From Jidongwangia harbinensis (GTDB lineage: Bacteria > Actinomycetota > Actinomycetes > Mycobacteriales > Micromonosporaceae), in assembly GCF_020216025.1 (NCBI RefSeq), contig NZ_JAIWNC010000017.1, forward strand, positions 169,101-233,100: 64,000 nt of DNA, given 5' to 3'. Under the pieces are notes generated by a model, which did no database searches, was not told where the DNA came from, and was given only the letters and a program-made list of their open reading frames with translations. The position numbers and the translations under genes are program-made. The first letter of the stretch is position 1. Every line of letters begins with the position of its first letter. Of this stretch, positions 1-7,307 are shown in pieces.

Positions 1-1134
1 TTCTACCTCGACGGTTACCACGACCGCACCACCATCGACAGCCGCGACCTGGCCCTGGTGCGAGCCGATTTCCAGGCCGCGCGGATGGCCGGCGTCAAGC
101 TGATCGTGCGCTTCGCCTACAGCGAATGGTCGTCGAGGGACGCCCCGCTGTATCGGGTGAGCGCTCACATCCGCCAGCTGGCCCGGCTGCTCAACGAGAA
201 CGCCGCGGTCGTCGCCGCCGTTCAGGCGGGATTCATCGGGCGCTGGGGGGAGTGGTACTACACCGACAACTTCGCCGGCGATCCGGCGCGGCCCTGGGTG
301 CTGACCGAGGCCGACTGGCGTGCGCGCGGTGCGGTCCTGCGTACCCTGCTGGACACCACGTCCCCGGCCATCCCGGTGCAGGTGCGCTACCCCGCCATCA
401 AGCAGCGCCTGTTGAGTGACGCCGCCGACCCGCGGGCGGCGCGGGTGGGCATTCACAACGACTGCTTCCTGGCCAGCGCGGACGACTACGGCACCTTCAC
501 CAGCGACGCGGACCGGCAGTGGCTGGCCGCGCAGAGCAGGTCGGTGCTGGTCGGCGGGGAGACCTGCGGCGTGAACCCACCCCGCAGCGAGTGGGCGAGC
601 GCGACCAGCGAACTCGCCCGCTACCACCTCACCTACCTCAACGCCGACTTCGATCGCGCCGTCCTGTCGTCGTGGGGCACCGCCGGGCTGGCCGAGGCGA
701 AGCGGCGACTCGGGTACCGGATCAGGCTGACCGAGGTGGCGGCGCCCAGCACGCTCCGGCCGGGCGCCGTCGGCACCGTACGGATCCGGCTGGTCAACGT
801 CGGGTACGCGGCGCCGGTGGCGAACCGTCCGGTCCAGCTCGTGTTGAAGACCAGGATGAAGAGGGTCAAGTTCGTCGTACCGGCCGATCTCCGCACCTGG
901 ACGCCCGGAAGGACGATCGACCTGTACGCCACCATCACCGCGCCGACCGCCGCCGCGGACTACCGGCTCTACCTGAACCTGCCCGATCCCGATCGGTCGC
1001 TCCGGTCCACCATGCCCCTGATCAGCGGCGAGGCGACGAACAGCGCGTACGCGATCCGGTTCGCCAACGACGGCATCTGGGACGCGAAGCATGGGTGGAA
1101 CAGCTTGAACAGCACGCTTGCCGTCAAGTCCTGA
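1..1134 (+). CDS. DUF4874/DUF4832-type protein, 5' truncated by the window edge
   Basis: The reading frame is open from base 1 to a TGA at 1132-1134, so the N-terminus lies outside the window. The visible part begins with FYLDGYHDRT and contains IGRWGEWYYTDNF, a pattern I associate with the TIM-barrel-like DUF4874 region. After it comes a beta-rich C-terminal part (LRPGAVGTVRIRLVNVGYAAP) typical of DUF4832. Proteins of this type are often secreted and occur beside polysaccharide genes, but their reaction is not established. The gene converges on the next one with only 3 bases between the stop codons. The family call rests on pattern recall. No catalytic residue can be named. Confidence 0.7.
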   Translation, partial: FYLDGYHDRTTIDSRDLALVRADFQAARMAGVKLIVRFAYSEWSSRDAPLYRVSAHIRQLARLLNENAAVVAAVQAGFIGRWGEWYYTDNFAGDPARPWVLTEADWRARGAVLRTLLDTTSPAIPVQVRYPAIKQRLLSDAADPRAARVGIHNDCFLASADDYGTFTSDADRQWLAAQSRSVLVGGETCGVNPPRSEWASATSELARYHLTYLNADFDRAVLSSWGTAGLAEAKRRLGYRIRLTEVAAPSTLRPGAVGTVRIRLVNVGYAAPVANRPVQLVLKTRMKRVKFVVPADLRTWTPGRTIDLYATITAPTAAADYRLYLNLPDPDRSLRSTMPLISGEATNSAYAIRFANDGIWDAKHGWNSLNSTLAVKS

Positions 1135-1137
1135 TGA

Positions 1138-1575
1138 CTATTCCGGGCGTGCGACGAGCGGACCTTCGAAATCCTTCAGGCGCCGGTGCGGATTGGCGAG
1201 TCTCAGCCGGGCGCCGGTGATGTGCAGGGCGAGCTGCGCGCCGGCCGTCGTGACCAGAGTGAACGCGGTGGCCGAGCAGTCCTCCAGGCACTTCCACAGT
1301 GGCTGTTCATCCGTGCCGAGCAGCAGATGGGCCTCGGAGACGACGGACGGATCGGAAAGCACGCCGTCCAGATGAGCGGCGCGGCATCCGAGAAACGTCA
1401 GCTCGGCTGCTCGCGAGTACAACGCGAAGCGCTCGGGCTCGATCTCGTGATAGGTGACCAGGTGCGCGATTTGCAGTACCACCGCACCGCCGAGGTGGAA
1501 GGTGGTCGCGGCGGCAGCGAGCCGCGCATCGTGCAGCTCGACGTGAACTGGCCGGGTGTCCGGGTTAGCGCTCAT
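1138..1575 (-). CDS. hypothetical protein, downstream partner of the next gene
   Basis: A 145-residue cytoplasmic-looking protein without signal peptide or clear membrane segment. It starts MSANPDTRPVHVELHD and has a mixed alpha/beta pattern with conserved-looking stretches (YHEIEPERFALYSRAAELTFLG; DEQPLWKCLED). I do not recognise the family. Its start codon overlaps the stop of the upstream gene by four bases (ATGA at 1572-1575), so the two are almost certainly translated together. Because the upstream product has a toxin-like central motif, an immunity or chaperone role is conceivable, but that is inference from gene order only. Confidence 0.6.
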   Translation of the reverse strand: MSANPDTRPVHVELHDARLAAAATTFHLGGAVVLQIAHLVTYHEIEPERFALYSRAAELTFLGCRAAHLDGVLSDPSVVSEAHLLLGTDEQPLWKCLEDCSATAFTLVTTAGAQLALHITGARLRLANPHRRLKDFEGPLVARPE

Positions 1576-2204
1576 GGTACGGGAATGATATTCCGTGGCG
1601 GGAACACGATCCGGGAGCCCTCGGAGACGATGAGGTAAATGGTCAGGGCGATGCCGGTCAGTCCGGTGATCTCCGAAATGCGTTCGCGCAGGCTCGGCTC
1701 ATCCGGGTCGACCGCCGGTTCCCCGGTCGGCTCCGGTGCCGGAACCGGCACGACGACGGGTTCGCCACCCTCCACCGGGGTCCGTTCCGGCTGGCGCTCC
1801 GGGCGACTCACCGGCTCCGGATCAGGGATCTCGTCCTGTCCGGGGGTGAGATGGTCATCCCCGCCGTTGTGGTGCCAGTGATCCCGGCCGCGCCAGCCCG
1901 GCTGGCCCGGCCGCCCGTTGTGGAAGTCGAGGTATTCGCCGCTCGGGTGCCGCCACCGTGATCCGTTCGGATCGCGGTGGCCCGGGTCGTGTGTCCACTC
2001 CGGCGGCAACCCGGTCGGATCGAGCGGGAGCCGGAAGACCGCGCCGGTGGCGTACACCGGGCCGCTGGTGGAATTCGCCATGGACATCAGGCGGGCGAGC
2101 GCCGCGTTCGTGTTCGGCGCCCCCTTGGCGGCCTCCTGCACGGCCGTCACCAGGGCGGGGTCGACCACGGGCTGAGCACCCCTCGAACGCTCCGGGCCTG
2201 GCAT
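1572..2204 (-). CDS. hypothetical protein with DHWH motif and C-terminal membrane segment
   Basis: About 210 residues if translation begins at MPGPERSRG. In-frame ATGs at 2213 and 2276 are alternatives, and none has a convincing ribosome site. Order of parts: a short helical N-terminus; a Trp/His/Gly-rich centre (PPEWTHDPGHRDPNGSRW, then GWRGRDHWHHNGGDDHL); a Pro/Glu-rich linker of roughly 60 residues; and a hydrophobic C-terminal helix (ITGLTGIALTIYLIVSEG). The centre resembles short modules found near the C-termini of polymorphic-toxin and Rhs-like proteins, where such a block precedes the effector part. Here it is joined to a membrane helix instead. It overlaps the 145-residue partner gene by 4 bases. 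Function is unknown. Confidence 0.55.
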   Translation of the reverse strand: MPGPERSRGAQPVVDPALVTAVQEAAKGAPNTNAALARLMSMANSTSGPVYATGAVFRLPLDPTGLPPEWTHDPGHRDPNGSRWRHPSGEYLDFHNGRPGQPGWRGRDHWHHNGGDDHLTPGQDEIPDPEPVSRPERQPERTPVEGGEPVVVPVPAPEPTGEPAVDPDEPSLRERISEITGLTGIALTIYLIVSEGSRIVFPPRNIIPVP

Positions 2205-2299
2205 GTCCACCATGGTCCGGGGCCGTGGGCATGCGGACAAGGTCCCGAGGGCAGCCTTCGGGGCAGCACCGAGCATCGGCCGGCCGGCAGACAGTGGAC

Positions 2300-2473
2300 G
2301 GTCACCGAGGTGCCGATGTCCCTTTGCCGGACGGACTGCAGCTCTGGACGTTCGCCACCAACACCGGGGCGCAGCGGTTCTACCGGCGCCACGGATTCGT
2401 GGTGGCCGAGACGACGGACGGTTCGGGCAACGAGGAGAAGGCGCCCGACGTCCGGTTCGTCTGGTCGGCGTGA
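2300..2473 (+). pseudogene. C-terminal remnant of a GNAT acetyltransferase
   Basis: The frame ending at TGA 2471-2473 reads LQLWTFATNTGAQRFYRRHG followed by FVVAETTDGSGNEEKAPDVRF. This is the classical C-terminal part of the GNAT fold (strand beta5 with N-x-x-A-x-x-F-Y-x-x-x-G-F). Upstream of about 2300 the frame degrades into low-information arginine/proline-rich sequence with no acetyl-CoA-binding motif (R/Q-x-x-G-x-G/A) and no plausible start. It is therefore a truncated remnant and not a working enzyme. Confidence 0.7.
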
Positions 2474-2525
2474 CGCGCCTCCGCGCCTGATCCGCCGGCC
2501 GTGTCGCGCCGCCCGGCCGCCCGGT

Positions 2526-3074
2526 TCATCGCCGCCCGCCGAACTGCCAGGGATGCACCTCGACGGCGGCGTACCGATCGGGGGACAACAGGGCGCGGGC
2601 CGCGTCCGGGTCCGGCGCCTGGACCAGCATGGCGGTGCCCAGCCAGGTGCCGCCGTCGTCGGACAGCAGCGGCCCGTACGCGATCAGCCGGTCCGGACGC
2701 GGCGGCACGGCCAGGTCGGCGGCCGGCTCCGCGCCGAGCGCCACCACCAGGTAGCGGTTTCCGCCGGCCGGGCCGCCCGGGAAGTCCCACATGGTGCGTC
2801 CCAGTGTGTTGCGCCACCGCCGCAGCAGCACGTCGCGGTACACGCCGGCCTGGTAGTTGGGCTCGTCGAACGCGAACGCGCGGGCGGCTGCGGGATCGGG
2901 CAGGTCGACGATGTGCAGGCTGCCGGTGGCCGTGTCGCCGTCGTCCGCGAGGGTCGGCCCGCGCGCGATCATCGCCGTGGCGTACCGGTCCATGTAGGAC
3001 CAGTGGTCCTGGACCAGCTCGTCGCGCAGCGTCGCGGAGCCGGGCCGGTCGCGGTGCAGGCACAGGAACTCCAT
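2526..3074 (-). CDS. YciI-like protein with two tandem YciI domains
   Basis: A 182-residue protein. The first half (residues 1-90) has the YciI-type pattern HWSYMDRYATAMIARGPTLADDG with a following DLPDPAAARAFAFDEP. The second half (about 105-182) repeats it in weaker form (LIAYGPLLSDDGGTWLGTAML, then DPDAARALLSPDRY). YciI domains are small ferredoxin-like folds with a conserved His/Asp pair and often act as small oxygenase-like or degradative enzymes. The specific reaction here is unknown. The gene stands alone: the next minus-strand gene upstream begins 1.5 kb away and the flanking spacers are short. Confidence 0.7.
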   Translation of the reverse strand: MEFLCLHRDRPGSATLRDELVQDHWSYMDRYATAMIARGPTLADDGDTATGSLHIVDLPDPAAARAFAFDEPNYQAGVYRDVLLRRWRNTLGRTMWDFPGGPAGGNRYLVVALGAEPAADLAVPPRPDRLIAYGPLLSDDGGTWLGTAMLVQAPDPDAARALLSPDRYAAVEVHPWQFGGRR

Positions 3075-3140
3075 GCCGGTCAGTATGGTCCGGCCGGGCT
3101 CAGCCGGCGGTGACGGCGGTGCCGCGGGTGTGCGTCGCGG

Positions 3141-4598
3141 TCACCGCAGATGGTGCGCGGCGGCGGCGAGGACCGCCTCACCCTGCACCGTGACCAGGTC
3201 GCGGATGGCGATCGGATCCGCCGGACTGTAGGCGTCCGCCTCGGCGCACCAACGGGTCAGCAGCGTGTCGGCCCGGCGGCGTGCCCGGGCTCCGCGCGGC
3301 ATCGCCCGCAGCAGCATGCCGCCGAGCCGGAGCCGCAGGGAGTGCGCGTCGGCGACCGCGCTGAACGCCTCGGCCACCGTCGCCGGCCGCTGGTACTCCG
3401 GACCGGTCTCGATCTGCCGGCGCTGTGCCCGCAGCGCCTCCGGTGACATGGGGGTGAGGAACGAGTCGAGCGCGTCCCGGAACGGCGTGGGCCGCAACGG
3501 CTCCGCGGCGGCGCGCAAGACGTGCAGTTGGCGTGCCGCCTGGGCCTGAATGTCCAGACCGCGCAGCGCGGCGTCGCGGCGGCTGAGCCGACGGGGCGCG
3601 GGCGACGTGTCGGCGGCCCGGGCGTCGCGCCAGTACGGCAACTCGATCGCCAGTCCGGACACCGTGCCGTGCCGGCTCGCGTAGTCCAGGGAGTTGCCGC
3701 CGGTCACGTAGTCCGCGGGGTCGGCACCGGCCGCCGTGGCGTAGTCGTAGATCATGCGGCCGGTGGGCAGCGTGTACACCGCCGGGCTCAGCTCGGCGGC
3801 GACCGGGATCTCCGGCTCGCCCCGGTGCAGCGGGATGTCGTGCGCGCCGCACAGGTCGGTGAGGCGGGGGTACAGCGAGGGCGCCCCCGGGGTCGCGTAG
3901 TAGTACGCGCCGCCGGTCTCGCTGTTGTGCAGGGAGGCCAGCACCGTCGGCCGTACCTGGTCGATGGCGGTCATCAGCGCCCTGGTCTCCGGCATCGGGG
4001 CGTCCACGGCGAAGTCGCCGGCCCGGAACGGGAACGTCCACTCGACCTGCTGGTCCCCGCCGGGCCGGAAGAAGTTGCGGGCATAGCGTTCGCGGGTCCG
4101 GGGTCCGTGGAACCAGCCCTCGTTCAGCCGGGTCCCGTCCGGGTCGGCGCACAGCACGAAGTGCCAGTCCGCTCCGGTGGCGTCGAGGGCGGCGGGGTCG
4201 GCCAGCAGCCGTTCGGCGAGCGCGACGACGGTGGCCATGCCGATCGGCTCGTTGGGATGCGGCTGGCCGACGACCAGCACCCGGCCGCGGGGCCGGCCGG
4301 CGCGCGCGGTGAGCATCTGGATCGGGTCGCCGGACCGGGACCGGCCGACGTCGGTCAGCGTGGCCCGGTCCGGGTACCGGTTCGCCGTGCGGGCGCCGAA
4401 CGCCCGCATGCCGTCGACGGTGGGGAAGGAGTGGATCTCGGGCAGGCCGTCGAGCAGGCGGCGTCGCGCCGCGACCGGCGCCGTCCGCGGCGGCGGCGAG
4501 GTCTGGCAGCCGGACAGGGCCGGGGTGACGGCCGCGGCGCCCACGAGGGCACCGCGGAGCAGGGTCCGCCGGGACACCTCCGGTGAGGTGCTGGTCAT
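3141..4598 (-). CDS. Tat-exported M14-family zinc carboxypeptidase-like lipoprotein
   Basis: About 485 residues from the ATG at 4598, preceded by AAAGGA at seven bases. An upstream in-frame ATG at 4700 lacks such a site. The N-terminus has a twin-arginine motif (SRRTLLRG), a hydrophobic stretch and a lipobox-like LSGC. The zinc-binding H-x-x-E of M14 peptidases is seen in QPHPNEPIG near residue 113, the third zinc ligand candidate in LASLHNSETGG near 221, and the catalytic Glu candidate in AIELPYWR near 318. Family knowledge predicts removal of C-terminal residues or amidated ends from peptides or peptidoglycan outside the membrane. It is transcribed away from the exonuclease gene across a 214-base spacer. 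Confidence 0.8.
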   Translation of the reverse strand: MTSTSPEVSRRTLLRGALVGAAAVTPALSGCQTSPPPRTAPVAARRRLLDGLPEIHSFPTVDGMRAFGARTANRYPDRATLTDVGRSRSGDPIQMLTARAGRPRGRVLVVGQPHPNEPIGMATVVALAERLLADPAALDATGADWHFVLCADPDGTRLNEGWFHGPRTRERYARNFFRPGGDQQVEWTFPFRAGDFAVDAPMPETRALMTAIDQVRPTVLASLHNSETGGAYYYATPGAPSLYPRLTDLCGAHDIPLHRGEPEIPVAAELSPAVYTLPTGRMIYDYATAAGADPADYVTGGNSLDYASRHGTVSGLAIELPYWRDARAADTSPAPRRLSRRDAALRGLDIQAQAARQLHVLRAAAEPLRPTPFRDALDSFLTPMSPEALRAQRRQIETGPEYQRPATVAEAFSAVADAHSLRLRLGGMLLRAMPRGARARRRADTLLTRWCAEADAYSPADPIAIRDLVTVQGEAVLAAAAHHLR

Positions 4599-4812
4599 GG
4601 CTCGGTCCTTTCGTCGCGGTGGCTCGTTGACGGCTTCACCGTAGGGACGCGGAGGGGCGGACGTAGTCACCCGCCGCGGGGGCCCGGCCATCCCGCTCAC
4701 GGGGGATCACGGGCATTGCCGAGGCGCCGGCATGGCGCCGCGAACGCGCCCGCGTCCGCCCCCCGGCTACTCGCGTGGCCTCACCTCCGACACCGGGTGG
4801 CAGACTGGCCGG

Positions 4813-5856
4813 ATGGCCCCCGCCGCCCCGCCGCTGCTGCTCGCCGTCGACGGCAACAGCCTGCTGCACCGCGCCTACCACGCCGGTTCCGGGGACGGCT
4901 GGCTCGACACCGACGGGCGCCCGATGTGGGCGCTGCACGGTTTGGTCGGCTTCATCGCCCGGGCCGCCGCCCACCTGCGCCCGGCCGCGGTGCTGGTGGG
5001 CTTCGACTGTCCCGAGGACTCGGCCCGTAAACGCGACTATCCGGGTTACAAGGCGCACCGCCCGGCGAAACCCGCCGACCTGGCCGAGCAGATCGCGGAT
5101 GCCCCGGAGTTGCTGCGCGCGGCGGGGGTGTGCGTCGTGGTGCCACCCGCGTACGAGGCGGACGACGTGCTGGCCAGCGCGGCCGCGGCGGCCCGGCGGG
5201 ACGGCTGGCGGTCGGTGCTGATGACCAGTGACCGGGACGCGTTCGCGTTGATCGACTCGTCGACGTCGGTGCTGCGGGTCCGCAACGGCGGCTTCGCCGA
5301 GGCGGTCCTGATCGACGAGGCGGCACTGCCCGGGGTGTGCGGGGTGACCCCGGGGCAGTACCGCGACTTCGCCGCCCTGCGCGGCGACCCGTCCGACAAT
5401 CTGCCCGGGGTGCCCCGGTTCGGAGCCACCACGGCGGCCCGGCTGTTGGCGTCGTTCGGGTCGGTGGACGCCGTCTGGTCCGCGCTCGACTTCCACGGGA
5501 CCCACCTGGTCCGGGAGGCGGTCGGGGACCTGGCGACCAGGCACCTGAGCGATCCGGCGGCCCGCGAGGTGGTGGCCCGCAACCGGCGGCTGATGCGGAT
5601 GCGCGCCGACCTGGAGTTGCCGGCGCTCGAAGCGGCCCGGCTCCCGTTGAGCATGGCGGTCATGCGCCGGGCGCTGCGTGCCCGCGCGATCACCTTGGGG
5701 CCGTCGCTGTGGGCGCTGACCGGCGGTACGCCCCCGGCGGACGAGACCGACCCGACGCCGGAGCTGCCACGCTGGGTCTTCCGGCGTGGCCTGGCCGCCC
5801 CGCGGGCGCCGATTCCGGGACAGCTCTCGCTGTTCGGGATCGAGTCTCTCGGCTGA
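4813..5856 (+). CDS. stand-alone 5'-3' exonuclease (Pol I N-terminal domain type)
   Basis: 347 residues from ATG 4813 (MAPAAPPLLLAVDGNSLLHRAYH). The N-terminal PIN-like nuclease shows the conserved acidic positions: AVDGNSLLHRAYH, FDCPEDSARKRDYPGYKAHRP with the Arg/Lys/Tyr clamp, EADDVLASAA and TSDRDAFALI. The helix-hairpin-helix H3TH domain follows (PGQYRDFAALRGDPSDNLPG). It lacks the polymerase and 3'-5' exonuclease domains of Pol I, as is usual for the second exonuclease gene of actinobacteria. It should bind 5' flaps or RNA primers and cut them with two metal ions. The gene is monocistronic and faces the minus-strand reductase gene. Confidence 0.88.
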   Translation: MAPAAPPLLLAVDGNSLLHRAYHAGSGDGWLDTDGRPMWALHGLVGFIARAAAHLRPAAVLVGFDCPEDSARKRDYPGYKAHRPAKPADLAEQIADAPELLRAAGVCVVVPPAYEADDVLASAAAAARRDGWRSVLMTSDRDAFALIDSSTSVLRVRNGGFAEAVLIDEAALPGVCGVTPGQYRDFAALRGDPSDNLPGVPRFGATTAARLLASFGSVDAVWSALDFHGTHLVREAVGDLATRHLSDPAAREVVARNRRLMRMRADLELPALEAARLPLSMAVMRRALRARAITLGPSLWALTGGTPPADETDPTPELPRWVFRRGLAAPRAPIPGQLSLFGIESLG

Positions 5857-5890
5857 GCGGGCGCCCGAGGGCTCCGGACCGGGTGCGCTC

Positions 5891-6538
5891 TCAGTACCCG
5901 AGGTTGACGTGCGCCCGGTGGTGGCTGTCCTTCTCGATCAGGTCGACGAGCCCGAGCGCGTAGTCCACGCCGGAGATCGCTCCACCACCGTCGGGCTGGA
6001 CGGCGACGTCGTCGCCGAGCCGGTACCGGCCCAGTCGCTCGCCGGGCACGTACGAGCCGAAGTTGGCCGCCGGGCTGACGAACACCCAGTTGAGCGACTC
6101 GGGAGTGGCCGGGAGGTCCTCGATCACCAGTGCGGCCCCGGCGCGGATCTCGTCGTGGAACTCGGCGGGGGCGTGGCCGAGGTCCGCCACGAAGCGCGGC
6201 GCCCCGGCCGCCGGCCGCAGCGACGAGAAGCCGCCGACGACGAACAGCCGGGCCCCCGCGGCGTCGGCGAGACGTGCGGTCGTGCGGTACACGTCGCGAA
6301 ACGAGCCGGCGAGCGTGCCGCGCGGCGCGAGTGCGGCCACCACGACGTCGGCACCGGTGACGACCGACGACAGCGCGGTCTCGTCGGTGGCGTCGCCCTG
6401 GACGTAGGTCACGCCCGGTACGGGCTCGGTGGGACGGGAGCGGCTGAACGCGGTGACCTCGTGACCGCGGCCGGCGGCCTCCGCGACGATGGCCGAGCCG
6501 GCGTAACCGGTGCCGCCGATGACGGTGATGCGGGACAT
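5891..6538 (-). CDS. NAD(P)-binding NmrA/SDR-a-like reductase
   Basis: 215 residues that begin with a Rossmann dinucleotide motif, VIGGTGYAGSAIV (G-x-x-G-x-x-G), then SRSRPTEPVPGVTYVQGDATD and VVVAALAPRG. The layout fits the atypical SDR group (NmrA, BLVRB and YwnB-like), which reduces flavins or small quinone-like molecules or only senses NAD(P)H. No Tyr-x-x-x-Lys pair is obvious. It is transcribed divergently from an HxlR regulator over a 93-base spacer, the standard arrangement for a redox- or electrophile-controlled reductase and its regulator. Confidence 0.8.
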   Translation of the reverse strand: MSRITVIGGTGYAGSAIVAEAAGRGHEVTAFSRSRPTEPVPGVTYVQGDATDETALSSVVTGADVVVAALAPRGTLAGSFRDVYRTTARLADAAGARLFVVGGFSSLRPAAGAPRFVADLGHAPAEFHDEIRAGAALVIEDLPATPESLNWVFVSPAANFGSYVPGERLGRYRLGDDVAVQPDGGGAISGVDYALGLVDLIEKDSHHRAHVNLGY

Positions 6539-6631
6539 GTGGTGCCTTCCTTCAAGGTTCGGCCGAGGCTGGTGACCGGGCCGTTTCAGTTACCGTAGGA
6601 GAGCAGATCTCCGTCGGGAAGAAGGCACTTC

Positions 6632-7015
6632 GTGGTAACCACCCAGGCAGGCGCGAAGCTCATCGGAGACCCCTATGACGCCGGCTGCGCGACCCGTCGC
6701 ATCCTCGACCGCATCGGTGATCGGTGGACCGTCCTCATCGTCGGTGTCCTGGGCGACGGCGACGCCCGTTTCTCGGAGCTTCGGCGGCGCATCGACGGCG
6801 TCTCGCAGAAGATGCTGACCCAGACGCTGCGCGGGCTGGAGCGCGACGGACTCGTGCGCCGCACGGTCTATCCCGAGGTGCCGGTTCGGGTGGTGTACGG
6901 GCTCACCGAAGCCGGCCGGACGTTGCTGGAACCGCTCCGCGCGCTCCAGGAGTGGTCGATCGCCCACCTGGGCGACGTGTCGGCGTCACAGGCGGCCTAC
7001 GACCGGGCGGACTGA
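6632..7015 (+). CDS. HxlR-family winged-helix transcriptional regulator
   Basis: 127 residues from GTG 6632. The HxlR signature is complete: an N-terminal cysteine in YDAGCATRRILDRIGDRWT, recognition helix FSELRRRIDGVSQKMLTQTL, and wing RDGLVRRTVYPEVPVRVVYGLT. A cysteine at this position is the redox or electrophile sensor in several HxlR relatives (for example HypR and YodB). It most likely controls the divergent reductase gene. A strong hairpin terminator follows at 7121-7159. Confidence 0.88.
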   Translation: MVTTQAGAKLIGDPYDAGCATRRILDRIGDRWTVLIVGVLGDGDARFSELRRRIDGVSQKMLTQTLRGLERDGLVRRTVYPEVPVRVVYGLTEAGRTLLEPLRALQEWSIAHLGDVSASQAAYDRAD

Positions 7016-7120
7016 CCGAGGGCGCGGCCCGACCATCGCCCGCCCCGCAACGGTTTCGGCCAGCGCATTTCTGAACCGCCCGTTCGCAGATTCGGCGGTT
7101 GGCCGCCACGCCCTGACTGC

Positions 7121-7163
7121 ACGGCCCTGACCAGGCATTCCACGTCTGGTCAGGGCCGTTTTG
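7121..7163 (+). terminator. intrinsic terminator after the HxlR gene
   Basis: A perfect 14-bp stem (7121-7134 with 7146-7159), an 11-base loop, then TTTTG. It insulates the HxlR gene from the PQQ-dehydrogenase operon that follows. Confidence 0.85.
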
Positions 7164-7191
7164 TCCGTCGCGTGCCGCCGACCGCTTGATA

Positions 7192-7232
7192 TTGACCACT
7201 ACCAATGGCGCTTATAACGTATGACGTCTTAC
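7192..7232 (+). promoter_or_regulatory. promoter and GntR-type operator of the PQQ/ThuA/GH95 operon
   Basis: TTGACC (7192-7197) and TATAAC (7213-7218) form a candidate promoter with a short 15-base spacer. Directly after the -10 lies GTATGACGTCTTAC (7219-7232), an inverted pair of the 7-mer GTCATAC with one mismatch. The same 7-mer is tandemly repeated at 27339-27359 and 30685-30698, the latter next to a GntR gene. Confidence 0.6.
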
Positions 7233-7307
7233 GACGCTCGGCAACCGCCATGGAGAGTCGCCGACCCGTCCCCGTCCCGCAGCCGACGACCCGAAGGTGA
7301 TCCCTCT

